From: JAVZOV01 sp049976445
GTDB lineage: Archaea > Thermoproteota > Thermoprotei > Gearchaeales > WAQG01
NCBI GenBank assembly: GCA_049976445.1
Contig: JBMFIF010000019.1
Span: forward strand, 1-28,795
Direction: 5' to 3'
DNA: 28,795 nucleotides
Below the pieces are notes generated by a model. It had not been told where the DNA came from and made no database searches. It saw only the letters and a program-made list of their open reading frames with translations. Of this stretch, positions 8,063 through 15,204 are shown piece after piece. Both the position numbers and the translations under genes were made by a program. Numbering within the stretch: position 1 is the stretch's first letter; every line of letters starts with the position of its first letter.

Positions 8063-8200
8063 ATGCGCAACGATTTGAATGGTGCTTTGAATATATTAAA
8101 GAGAGTGGGGATTGTGGTAACTTCTGTGAAGAAACCGTTGCCCTTCATTGCAAACGCTCCACAAAACCACACACAAATTATACAACAAAGCAGGATGTAG
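8063..8200 (+). pseudogene. TnpB (IS200/IS605 OrfB) C-terminal relic
   Basis: A 45-codon plus-strand frame reads MRNDLNGALNILKRVG at its start and ends at TAG 8198-8200. The string DLNGALNILKR matches the last RuvC motif of TnpB ('D.NaA.NIl.R'), including the Asp that completes the active site, and the remaining 29 residues are a plausible TnpB tail. Everything upstream (the rest of RuvC, the zinc finger and the helical N-terminus) is missing. The reading frame is cut at about 8060, where the promoter of the divergent gene begins. It is therefore a 3' fragment of an IS605-type element, with no tnpA nearby. The identification rests on this one motif. Confidence 0.6.
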
Positions 8201-8227
8201 TTTTAATGCTGTTTTGGTGTTGTTTGG

Positions 8228-9352
8228 TTATTTTTCTATGTAATATGCTAGTCCTGCCATGAGGCGTCTTGCTGTTCTTCCGACTGTTATGCTTTCTATG
8301 TCTATTAAGTCTCCTAATGGTCTTGTTTTTACTTTTACGTCGATGATACCTTTCGGATGTGCTATTATAACATCTTCTCCACGATCTTCAGATAATTGAT
8401 TAACTATGCTTCCAGGGATTTTAGATGCTGCTGCGGTGCTGATGGAACCTGTTACTGGGTATGCATGGTGCATTCTTTGGAGTGAGAAGAGTCTTGCTAA
8501 TACTGTATATTCATCCTTTTTAATAAGTTTACCATTGGATGTTTTATAATCCTTCTTTTCACCGATAATAACAATATGCGGAAAGTGTGGGCTCTTTATG
8601 ATTGCTTCTTCAGCTTTTTCCACTAATCCCATTAATTCTGCCGCTTTAGACCTAATTTTCTCTAGTTTTTCTAAAATAGTTGAAGGTATTTCCCAAGGTA
8701 ATTCGGATCCTTGAAGACCAATATCCTTAGCTCTTATGAAGACTGCTGGATTTCCGGCATCTACTAACGAAGCTTCTATTATGGTATTTTCTATTGTTAT
8801 TTTGTCTATTGGATTTCCTGTGGGCAAGAGCTTGTTTGTGAGGGAACCTTTTGGATCGTACCATACTAAATCTATTCTAGAACCTGGATTAGGTACACCA
8901 TCTATTTGATAGTTACCATCATATTTTGTTTTCTCGTTCTCAACAGGAACTATAGCATCTATTCTTTTATTAGTGTTTACATTATACATTCTGACTCTGG
9001 TTGAAGGTTCTTTTCCTTTGATTAATCCTTCATCTATAGAAAAGGGTCCTACAGCAGCAGTAAGATTTCCGCAATTTCCCACCCATTCGATGAATCTTCT
9101 TTCTATACCTACTTGTCCGAATAAATATTCAATATCCACATTAGGTTTTGCACTCTTCCAAACTATCATGGTTTTGCTTGTATGAATTTGTGCTCCTCCT
9201 AGACCATCTATTTGTGATGGATCCCCACTTCCAAAGATTTTTAAGATTATTTCATCTCTTTTAGTTTCATCTTCTGGTAGATCGTTCTTCTTAAAAAGTA
9301 TTCCTTTACTTGTACCTCCTCTCATTATCACGCAAGGAATAGCCTTTAACAT
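8228..9352 (-). CDS. PrpF-family isomerase (DUF453)
   Basis: This 374-residue protein belongs to the PrpF family of diaminopimelate-epimerase-fold isomerases, which shift double bonds in substrates such as 2-methylaconitate, aconitate or 4-oxalomesaconate. The N-terminus has CVIMRGGTSKGILFKKNDLP, a family hallmark. K60 in HTSKTMIV and C94 in VGNCGNLTAAVGPF are spaced 34 residues apart, like the catalytic Lys73/Cys107 pair of the characterised PrpF. Further matches are DAGNPAVFIRAKD and QRMHHAYPVTGSI. No methylcitrate-cycle gene (prpC, acnD, prpB) is present. The gene lies beside, and divergent from, a TAXI-TRAP transporter, so a role on an imported tri- or dicarboxylate is possible. The transcript looks leaderless. 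Confidence 0.85.
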   Translation of the reverse strand: MLKAIPCVIMRGGTSKGILFKKNDLPEDETKRDEIILKIFGSGDPSQIDGLGGAQIHTSKTMIVWKSAKPNVDIEYLFGQVGIERRFIEWVGNCGNLTAAVGPFSIDEGLIKGKEPSTRVRMYNVNTNKRIDAIVPVENEKTKYDGNYQIDGVPNPGSRIDLVWYDPKGSLTNKLLPTGNPIDKITIENTIIEASLVDAGNPAVFIRAKDIGLQGSELPWEIPSTILEKLEKIRSKAAELMGLVEKAEEAIIKSPHFPHIVIIGEKKDYKTSNGKLIKKDEYTVLARLFSLQRMHHAYPVTGSISTAAASKIPGSIVNQLSEDRGEDVIIAHPKGIIDVKVKTRPLGDLIDIESITVGRTARRLMAGLAYYIEK

Positions 9353-9372
9353 AGATTTTTTTATTTTTTACT

Positions 9373-9383
9373 ATTATATAAAG
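9373..9383 (-). promoter_or_regulatory. TATA box for the PrpF-family gene
   Basis: The minus-strand ctttatataat lies about 26 nt ahead of ATG 9352. The intervening sequence is A-rich and has no ribosome site, so the message is probably leaderless. Confidence 0.5.
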
Positions 9384-9392
9384 ATTTCAGCT

Positions 9393-9904
9393 AATGGTGT
9401 TCACATAGGACATCATCCTCACAATAAGTGAAGAGGTTCATGAAAAGCTCAATACTTCTCAAACCAAGAATACTAGAATTCACATTGTTAAAGAAAGCAC
9501 AAGACCTGTACTTCAAAAACTAAAGAAACGCTCAACAGAACTCCTCAAACCAAAACCCCTTATGAACAAAACCAGCCCTCACAACAGCATCAACATATCA
9601 AGGACCACCATAAAAAGAACAACACGCTCATTCACACAAAGCCTCCTCACCCTCACAAGGAACCTAAGAGCCTAAAAATTCCTTGTAAAACTCACATGGA
9701 AGAGTATAATTGAGTCTCCACATCAATCAAGACCACACTTTCTTGTGCCGAGTCCGAATGCATGAGTATGCTCAGTACTTTATAGTTTAAATGGTACTTT
9801 GTTTCTTTTGAATATGTTGAGTTGTTTGAAGCGTTCAAAAATGCTCACGGCACCTCACCACAAGTATTACCACAAACTCACATAAAGCTTATGCGGACAG
9901 TCTC
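9393..9904 (-). pseudogene. Decayed IS6-like element, copy 1 (internally deleted transposase)
   Basis: Read on the minus strand, this 512-bp stretch is colinear with the relic at 17751-18529. The upstream end repeat GAGACTGTCCGCATAAG (9904-9888) is well kept; the other end (near 9393-9409) is degraded. Coding remnants in mixed frames include FYGGP, stop, YVDAVVRAGFVH and SSVERFFSFLKYR. These correspond to the 'DGGPWY' and 'R..VEqwF..lK.R' blocks of IS6-type DDE transposases. Relative to the other copy, about 180 bp are missing between the N-terminal helix-turn-helix part and the block after VDET...YVWS, so the first catalytic Asp is gone. It fills most of the 608-bp gap between the PrpF gene and the TAXI operon; the remainder holds the two promoters. 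Confidence 0.75.
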
Positions 9905-9921
9905 TAGTCTCCTATAGTTAA

Positions 9922-9936
9922 GTTTATATATATTTC
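9922..9936 (+). promoter_or_regulatory. TATA box for the TAXI/respiratory operon
   Basis: The sequence gtttatatatatttc is centred about 32 nt before ATG 9961. It is the only promoter-like sequence before the seven-gene run that ends at 17683. The IS6 relic ends 18 bp upstream, so upstream control sequences may have been replaced. Confidence 0.45.
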
Positions 9937-9960
9937 AAGCAAAAAGTATAGTGATGTGGT

Positions 9961-11025
9961 ATGAACAAAATGTTTAACAAAAGGGGGATTTCTAGAATTT
10001 TTGCTATAGTTATTATCGTTGTAATAATAGTTGCAATAAGTGCTACTATATATTCTGTTTATTATAGTGGTGCGCCAGCCACTTCTACTACACCTACTAT
10101 GTCAACGACAACTTCTTTTACAACTTCTCCGTCACAGATTGTAAAAATTACATGGACGTCTGGGAGTACTGGTGGTGCATTTTATTTAAGTACTGCTGCT
10201 GCTTTGGCTGCTATAGGTAATCCTGATAGTTTAGTATTTATACATCAAGCTGGATCAGGTGGCACGACTGGTATTCTTCTCTTGAAGGAGGGTATGACTG
10301 ATATTGGTGTTGGATCACTTTTGGATGCTCAGGAATTATATAAGAATTTTGCCAGTCTTAGAGTAATACTTCCTGTTGCTGCTTTTGCTGGACAATTAGT
10401 AGTAAGGGCTGATAGTGATATTAAATCGTGGAGTGATGTGAATGGAAAGGCTATTAGTATAGGGTCTCCTACATTTATTGCGAATAAGATGTTTAAGAAT
10501 GTTATGCAGGTTTTAAATATTAAACCATCTGTTATAAAAGAATTGGGTCATACAGATTCTATGGATCAGTTAGTTAGTGGTATAATTGATGCATACTTCT
10601 TTACTGGATTTCCTAATCCAACTGTTCAAGAATATGCTATAAAGTATAAACTAAAGCTTGTTCCTCCTACGACTGATGAACTTAAGATAATAACACAGAA
10701 ATTGCCGTATTACCAGCCATATACCATTGATGCCAGTGGGGGTAAGGTTTATTCGGGTATTGATATAAAATTTGATACTATTGCTGATTGGGCTTTTCAT
10801 TATACGACGTCTAAATTATCTGAAGACATTGTATATATGATTGTTAAAACGTATTGGACAAATAAAAAGACTGCAGAGTCTTTATTTTTGCAACATAAAG
10901 ATTTTAAGCCATCTATATTATTCTTATCTAAGCCTATCCCTTTACATGCCGGTGTAATTAAATATTATAAGGAAATTAATGTGACTGTGCCTCCTGAACT
11001 AATACCACCTGAATACAAATCTTAA
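9961..11025 (+). CDS. TAXI-family TRAP transporter substrate-binding protein
   Basis: This 354-residue extracytoplasmic binding protein has a hydrophobic N-terminal anchor (residues about 12-33, FAIVIIVVIIVAISATIYSV). A Thr/Ser/Pro-rich linker (about 38-60) follows, and then the TAXI domain. Diagnostic segments are TWTSGSTGGAFYLSTAAALA, IHQAGSGGTTGILLLKEG, LRVILPVAAF and DAYFFTGFPNPTVQEYA. The protein is anchored rather than free, as is usual in archaea, with the Thr-rich linker probably glycosylated. TAXI-TRAP systems carry C4/C5 dicarboxylates, glutamate and other organic acids. Here the operon with succinate dehydrogenase suggests a succinate-like or related carboxylate, which is inference. 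The permease gene begins 29 bp downstream, after a T-rich stretch. Confidence 0.9.
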   Translation: MNKMFNKRGISRIFAIVIIVVIIVAISATIYSVYYSGAPATSTTPTMSTTTSFTTSPSQIVKITWTSGSTGGAFYLSTAAALAAIGNPDSLVFIHQAGSGGTTGILLLKEGMTDIGVGSLLDAQELYKNFASLRVILPVAAFAGQLVVRADSDIKSWSDVNGKAISIGSPTFIANKMFKNVMQVLNIKPSVIKELGHTDSMDQLVSGIIDAYFFTGFPNPTVQEYAIKYKLKLVPPTTDELKIITQKLPYYQPYTIDASGGKVYSGIDIKFDTIADWAFHYTTSKLSEDIVYMIVKTYWTNKKTAESLFLQHKDFKPSILFLSKPIPLHAGVIKYYKEINVTVPPELIPPEYKS

Positions 11026-11040
11026 TTTTTTATTTTTCTC
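11026..11040 (+). terminator. T-rich tract between binding protein and permease genes
   Basis: The stretch ttttttatttttctc follows the TAXI stop directly. Archaeal intrinsic termination needs only such U-runs, so partial termination here would give more binding protein than permease. The downstream genes have no other visible promoter, so read-through must occur. Confidence 0.35.
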
Positions 11041-11054
11041 ATGAGGTGAATATA

Positions 11055-12971
11055 TTGAAATACGTATTAGATGTTGAAAGAAAAATAGTGGAAGTTGTAG
11101 CTATATTATTTGTATTATATATACTATTTATAATTTCTGGTGCAGCTTTTATTGTATTACCAAAGGAGTATGTTTTACCTGTCGCTCTGGCTCTTGTATA
11201 TTTTTTAGGTTTCCTTTTCTTTCCGATTGGTTCTCATGAAAAGTTTAGAAACTTTATTGTTGATTGGTTTCTAGGGATACTTGGTGCATCTGTTGCCTTG
11301 TATGCTATTGTTCCTGCATATCGCATATTTACAGAAGGTCTTCCTAGGCTAATTTTGATACTTCCGCTTCATGAAGTTATTTTAGGCATTATAGCTATGA
11401 TTCTTCTTTTGGAGCTTGTAAGGAGGACTGGTGGTATTGCTTTAATGTCTATAATAATTTTATTTTTAATATTTGGTTTCTTTGGAGATTATTTGCCTAT
11501 TGCTTGGTTTCCTAAATCTCTGAATGTATCGTACTTCTTTTCATTTTTTTATTTAGGCAATCTTTATTATGGGGCTTCAGAAGGATTATTTGGTAATCTT
11601 ACGTCATTGGTTATAACGGTGATTTCAGGTTTTTTAATTTTTGGAGGTATAATGTCGGCAACAGGATTAGGTAAATTCATAATAGACACTCTTCAATCTC
11701 TAGTTGGTTGGATGAGTGGTGGTCCAGCTAAAGTATCAATATGGGCTAGTGCTTTGTTCGGTACTATAACAGGGAGTCCTGTAGCTGAAGTAATGGTTAT
11801 AGGTAGTCTTACGATACCTGCAATGTTAAGTGTGGGCTTTGAACCTCATATAGCGGCCGCGATAGAAGCTGCAGCTGGATGTGGTGGAGAGCTTATGCCT
11901 CCTGTCATGGGGGCCGGAGCTTTCATAATGTCTGAGATGATAGATATACCTTATATTAGAATTGCTGAAGCTGCTTTTATTCCGGCCATTTTATATTTTG
12001 TAACTAAATTTGCTTCTATACATTTTTATGCAAAAAAGAAAAATCTAAGAGGGTTAGAAAGGACGGAGCTTCCTAAGTTTAAAGAGGTCATAAAAAATGG
12101 ATGGCCATTAGTTATTCCGTTAATTATTCTCATAATAGCTATTTTAATATTGCCATCTATAATGTGGGCAGCATTTTGGAGCATTGTTGCATCAGTTACA
12201 ATACCTAATATTAAAAAGTCAACACGTATAAAGCTTGATGTTTTACATAAGAGTATTGTTGATACTATTAAAAGCTTTGTTTCAATTGCCGTGATAATCA
12301 TAGGTGCCGACATAATATCTTCTATAATGGCTTTGACAGGTTTAGCAAATCTTGTGACACAGTTTATGACTAGAATTGTTGGTGAGAATTTATTATTGGC
12401 TCTCATAATTGCAATGATAGGAGCTTTATTGCTTGGAATGATTGTTCCTGCTACACCAGCATATATATTTTCAGCTGTAACATTTTCTCCTACATTAACA
12501 TTATTAGGGTTAAATCCCTTAGTAGCGCATATGTTTTTGTTCTATTTTGCTATTATGGGTCCTATAACTCCCCCCGTAGCATTAGCAACGTATGCTGCAA
12601 GCAGTATTGCTAAATCTGATTATTGGAAAAGCGGACTATGGGGAACGATATTTGCTGTAGTAGGTTTTGTTGTTCCATTTATCTTTGTTTATGATCAATC
12701 TCTTTTGCTTATTGGCAGTCCAGTAAACACTTTAATCAGATTCTTTTTTGTTACATTAGGATTCGTAGTACTATCAGGAGCAATGTTTGGTTATCTGTTC
12801 CTGCCATTGAATTTTATACAGAGAATATTATATGCAATAATAGCTACATTACTTTTATATCCTGATCTTTCATATTATACAAATATTATAGGACTATTGA
12901 TAGTTATAATTATTTTCTTGTATTATATTATAAGAAGACATAAATTATCATCGGATGATGGTAATGGATAG
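11055..12971 (+). CDS. TRAP transporter fused permease (4TM/12TM, TAXI type)
   Basis: The small and large membrane subunits (DctQ- and DctM-like) are fused in one polytopic protein of about 638 residues with roughly 16-18 hydrophobic segments, the usual form for TAXI systems. The first four segments lie in residues 10-120. The DctM-like part shows GGPAKVSIWASALFGTITGS, then EAAAGCGGELMPPVMGAGAF and MGPITPPVALATYAASSIA, which are signature loops of the family. An in-frame GTG at 11046 overlaps the strong ribosome site GAGGTGA (11044-11050), so TTG 11055, 4 nt downstream of that site, is the better start. The stop overlaps the Rieske gene by 17 bp. Together with the upstream binding protein it forms an Na+ or H+ coupled uptake system. 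Confidence 0.92.
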   Translation: MKYVLDVERKIVEVVAILFVLYILFIISGAAFIVLPKEYVLPVALALVYFLGFLFFPIGSHEKFRNFIVDWFLGILGASVALYAIVPAYRIFTEGLPRLILILPLHEVILGIIAMILLLELVRRTGGIALMSIIILFLIFGFFGDYLPIAWFPKSLNVSYFFSFFYLGNLYYGASEGLFGNLTSLVITVISGFLIFGGIMSATGLGKFIIDTLQSLVGWMSGGPAKVSIWASALFGTITGSPVAEVMVIGSLTIPAMLSVGFEPHIAAAIEAAAGCGGELMPPVMGAGAFIMSEMIDIPYIRIAEAAFIPAILYFVTKFASIHFYAKKKNLRGLERTELPKFKEVIKNGWPLVIPLIILIIAILILPSIMWAAFWSIVASVTIPNIKKSTRIKLDVLHKSIVDTIKSFVSIAVIIIGADIISSIMALTGLANLVTQFMTRIVGENLLLALIIAMIGALLLGMIVPATPAYIFSAVTFSPTLTLLGLNPLVAHMFLFYFAIMGPITPPVALATYAASSIAKSDYWKSGLWGTIFAVVGFVVPFIFVYDQSLLLIGSPVNTLIRFFFVTLGFVVLSGAMFGYLFLPLNFIQRILYAIIATLLLYPDLSYYTNIIGLLIVIIIFLYYIIRRHKLSSDDGNG

Positions 12972-13563
12972 GAGAGAATTTATTCAATATCTTATTAAAC
13001 TATCTATTGGTTTACCTGTATTAACTATTATTCCTTGGTTTTCATCATTAAGTTATAAGCCGATGGAAGCTAAAAGAATGTGGCCAGTAATTGTTATATG
13101 TAGCTTAGATGAGTTGAAAGAGAAAGGTTATAAAATCTTTATGTATCCGTTAAAGAATACTCCAAATATATTAGTTAAAGTTGGTGAACCTGTTAAATTT
13201 GGTATTGGCCCTGAGAATGATATAGTTGCATATAATTTGCTTTGTCAGCATTTAGGTTGTATGGTTAAGTATTTATCTTCATCAGAAACAATTGGGAATG
13301 CATCTATTAAATATGATTTGAGAGGTAAGCCTTTATTTTATTGTCCATGTCATGCTGGGATGTATAGTGTAGTTGATGGGGGTGTTCCTGTAGCTGGTCC
13401 ACCAAAGTTTCCTCTTCCAAGAGTCTTACTGAGGATTGAAAATATTAATGGTAATGATGCAATTATTGCATATGGAATGGCACCACCTGTAATATATGGA
13501 AAAGGTCCTCTTGGTTCAACTGATATTGAAAGAGATCTTTATGGTGGTGATTTAGTTGGTTAA
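12955..13563 (+). CDS. Rieske [2Fe-2S] protein of a cytochrome bc/b6f-like complex
   Basis: The product takes an electron from quinol at the Qo site of the cytochrome b encoded next. The N-terminus (DRREFIQYLIKLSIGLPVLT) resembles a Tat-dependent signal anchor with twin Arg. The cluster ligands are in the classic boxes CQHLGC and CPCH, separated by about 30 residues, and are followed by the conserved AGPPKFPLPR loop. This adds up to the two Cys and two His ligands plus the two extra Cys that form the stabilising disulphide. ATG codons at 12955, 12958 and 12964 are all in frame; the last would put the Arg pair at positions 3-4. The gene overlaps the permease gene by 17 bp and the cytochrome b gene by 8 bp, so translation is coupled. 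Confidence 0.92.
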   Translation: MMVMDRREFIQYLIKLSIGLPVLTIIPWFSSLSYKPMEAKRMWPVIVICSLDELKEKGYKIFMYPLKNTPNILVKVGEPVKFGIGPENDIVAYNLLCQHLGCMVKYLSSSETIGNASIKYDLRGKPLFYCPCHAGMYSVVDGGVPVAGPPKFPLPRVLLRIENINGNDAIIAYGMAPPVIYGKGPLGSTDIERDLYGGDLVG

Positions 13564-14836
13564 AGATTGGTTAGAGGAAAGATTTAGGTTACGAGAGGGA
13601 TTTCTAAAGCCAGTTCCATTGTCAACATTACATTTTTGGGATTGGTTAGGTGCATTAGCGTTTATATCCTTTCTAGTACAAGGTATTACTGGTATTTTAA
13701 TTGCTTTTCATTATGTACCATCGCCTGATAAAGCATACGAATCTGTTCAATTTATTAAAGATTATGTAGCTTATGGTCAATTATTACTGAGCTTGCATAG
13801 ATATGGAGCTTATTCTATGATCTTTTTAGCGTTTATTCACATGTTGAGAAATCTCGTAATTGGTTCTTACAGAAAACCTAGAGAGATAACATGGATTGTT
13901 GGAATGTTAATGGGTATTATTGTGTTATCATCAGGGTTTACTGGTTATTTGCTTCCGTGGAGTGTTATATCAAAAATGGCAACTGATGTAGGACTTGGTA
14001 TTCTTTCAGAGATACCTGGAATTAATTATATTATTTCTACTGTTATATACTCTTCTGATGCGTTTCTTATGCAGTTCTTTTTTATAATTCATGTGCTTTT
14101 ACTGCCTGCTATGCTTACTATGTTATTTATGCTGAAGATGTGGTTATTTGAAGCTCATGGACCATATGTCACGACTGATAGTAAGAAGGTTAATTGGTTT
14201 CCAGAGGCATTTAGTTACCTTACTATGTTATCCTTTTATTATATGGCTTTCCTTTTATTATTATCATCATTGATCCCGGCTGATTTTCCTCCTAAATATG
14301 CTCCTGAGACTGCATCACAATATTTGCCTAGTCCAGAATGGTACTTTTTATGGCTTTATCAGATTATTAAAATAGAATGGGTTCAACGGGAGGGGTTTTA
14401 CATTTTCTTAATTTTTTTATTTATTTTATTATTATCATTATTTTTATTGCCTTTTGTAATTAAGCCAGGGTATGAACGAAGTGTTGGAGAATATGCTGGT
14501 GCAATTATATTTTCTGAAGTACTTTTTTTGAGTTTTTGGGGCAGCATTACGTTAGGTCAGAGTATTAGCCTACTAGAAGGTACTATTGTAATCTTAGGTG
14601 TTGGATTCTTTGCCGTTATTATTATGAGAACTATAAAATTTATTAAACCCAATGTTAAATTCTTTAGAATACCGAATGTTAAAAATAAGAGTATGTTTAA
14701 ACTTTTCCTTTCATTATTAATTATTATTCTAACGATATTAGTATTTATTTTATCATCAATTTTTCTTATGGCATTAGACTTTTTGTCCTCGGCATTATTA
14801 ATTAATATTATGAATCCATGGAGGAATAAAGAATGA
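13556..14836 (+). CDS. Cytochrome b (b6 plus subunit IV fused) of a Rieske/cytochrome b complex
   Basis: This 426-residue membrane protein would oxidise quinol and pass electrons to the Rieske protein. H81 and H95 lie in helix B (LSLHRYGAYSMIFLAFIHML), 14 apart as usual. Helix D has H179 (FFIIHVLLLPAM), but the partner expected 14-15 residues on is not His: K194 occupies the b6-type +15 position. The Qo motif is intact as PSPEWYFLWLYQ at about residue 260. The C-terminal region adds at least four more helices, as in fused bc1-type proteins. The start is TTG 13556, set by GGTGGTGAT 5 nt upstream and overlapping the Rieske stop. The stop overlaps the SdhC start as ATGA. No cytochrome c1 or f gene is present. 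Confidence 0.92.
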   Translation: MVKDWLEERFRLREGFLKPVPLSTLHFWDWLGALAFISFLVQGITGILIAFHYVPSPDKAYESVQFIKDYVAYGQLLLSLHRYGAYSMIFLAFIHMLRNLVIGSYRKPREITWIVGMLMGIIVLSSGFTGYLLPWSVISKMATDVGLGILSEIPGINYIISTVIYSSDAFLMQFFFIIHVLLLPAMLTMLFMLKMWLFEAHGPYVTTDSKKVNWFPEAFSYLTMLSFYYMAFLLLLSSLIPADFPPKYAPETASQYLPSPEWYFLWLYQIIKIEWVQREGFYIFLIFLFILLLSLFLLPFVIKPGYERSVGEYAGAIIFSEVLFLSFWGSITLGQSISLLEGTIVILGVGFFAVIIMRTIKFIKPNVKFFRIPNVKNKSMFKLFLSLLIIILTILVFILSSIFLMALDFLSSALLINIMNPWRNKE

Positions 14837-15204
14837 AAATTTCAAATAGAAATATTATGAAAATTTTTATGAGAGCTATAAAAAGCGGATTTTTAGGTTG
14901 GTTTTTGCACAGAATTACTGCAGTGATTTTGGTCATAACTATTTTTATTCATGTTTTTTATTTTAATTATGTTATGTTTGTATTAGGTGAAGAACCTATA
15001 TCAGGGATTAATGCATACATATTTTACGATATAGTGCTATTATCAGGTCTGTATCATGGATTAAATGGTCTTAAAGTGATATTGGCTGAATTAGGATTTG
15101 GGCTTAATCAACGATTTCAACTGAATGTGTTTCTCTTAATTATTTGGATTGTATTAGCATGGTTTGGCTCTGCTTTATTATGGAGGGTTTTCGTTGGATG
15201 GTAG
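14833..15204 (+). CDS. sdhC: Succinate dehydrogenase membrane anchor subunit (SdhC/SdhD-like)
   Basis: The 123-residue product has three hydrophobic helices (about 26-51, 62-85 and 100-121). It shows features of the SdhC/D superfamily: GWFLHRITAVILVITIFIH with the conserved His-Arg at 26-27, and LSGLYHGLNGLKVI, whose H75 is the likely haem b axial ligand. It would anchor SdhAB and deliver electrons to quinone. Only one such gene is in the operon, whereas type C/D enzymes usually need two. The ATG start overlaps the cytochrome b stop by 4 bp (ATGA), and the stop overlaps the SdhA start. The C versus D assignment cannot be made from the sequence alone. Confidence 0.8.
   Translation: MKISNRNIMKIFMRAIKSGFLGWFLHRITAVILVITIFIHVFYFNYVMFVLGEEPISGINAYIFYDIVLLSGLYHGLNGLKVILAELGFGLNQRFQLNVFLLIIWIVLAWFGSALLWRVFVGW

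Noticed and set aside
8341..8700. Possible disruption of the PrpF-family gene by the neighbouring mobile elements
   Set aside because: The frame is continuous for 374 residues, with both catalytic residues and the C-terminal motifs, so the gene is intact.
12026..12406. Minus-strand open frame of 126 residues opposite the TRAP permease gene
   Set aside because: The plus strand holds a clear, continuous TRAP permease with family motifs; the antisense frame is a by-product of its hydrophobic codons.
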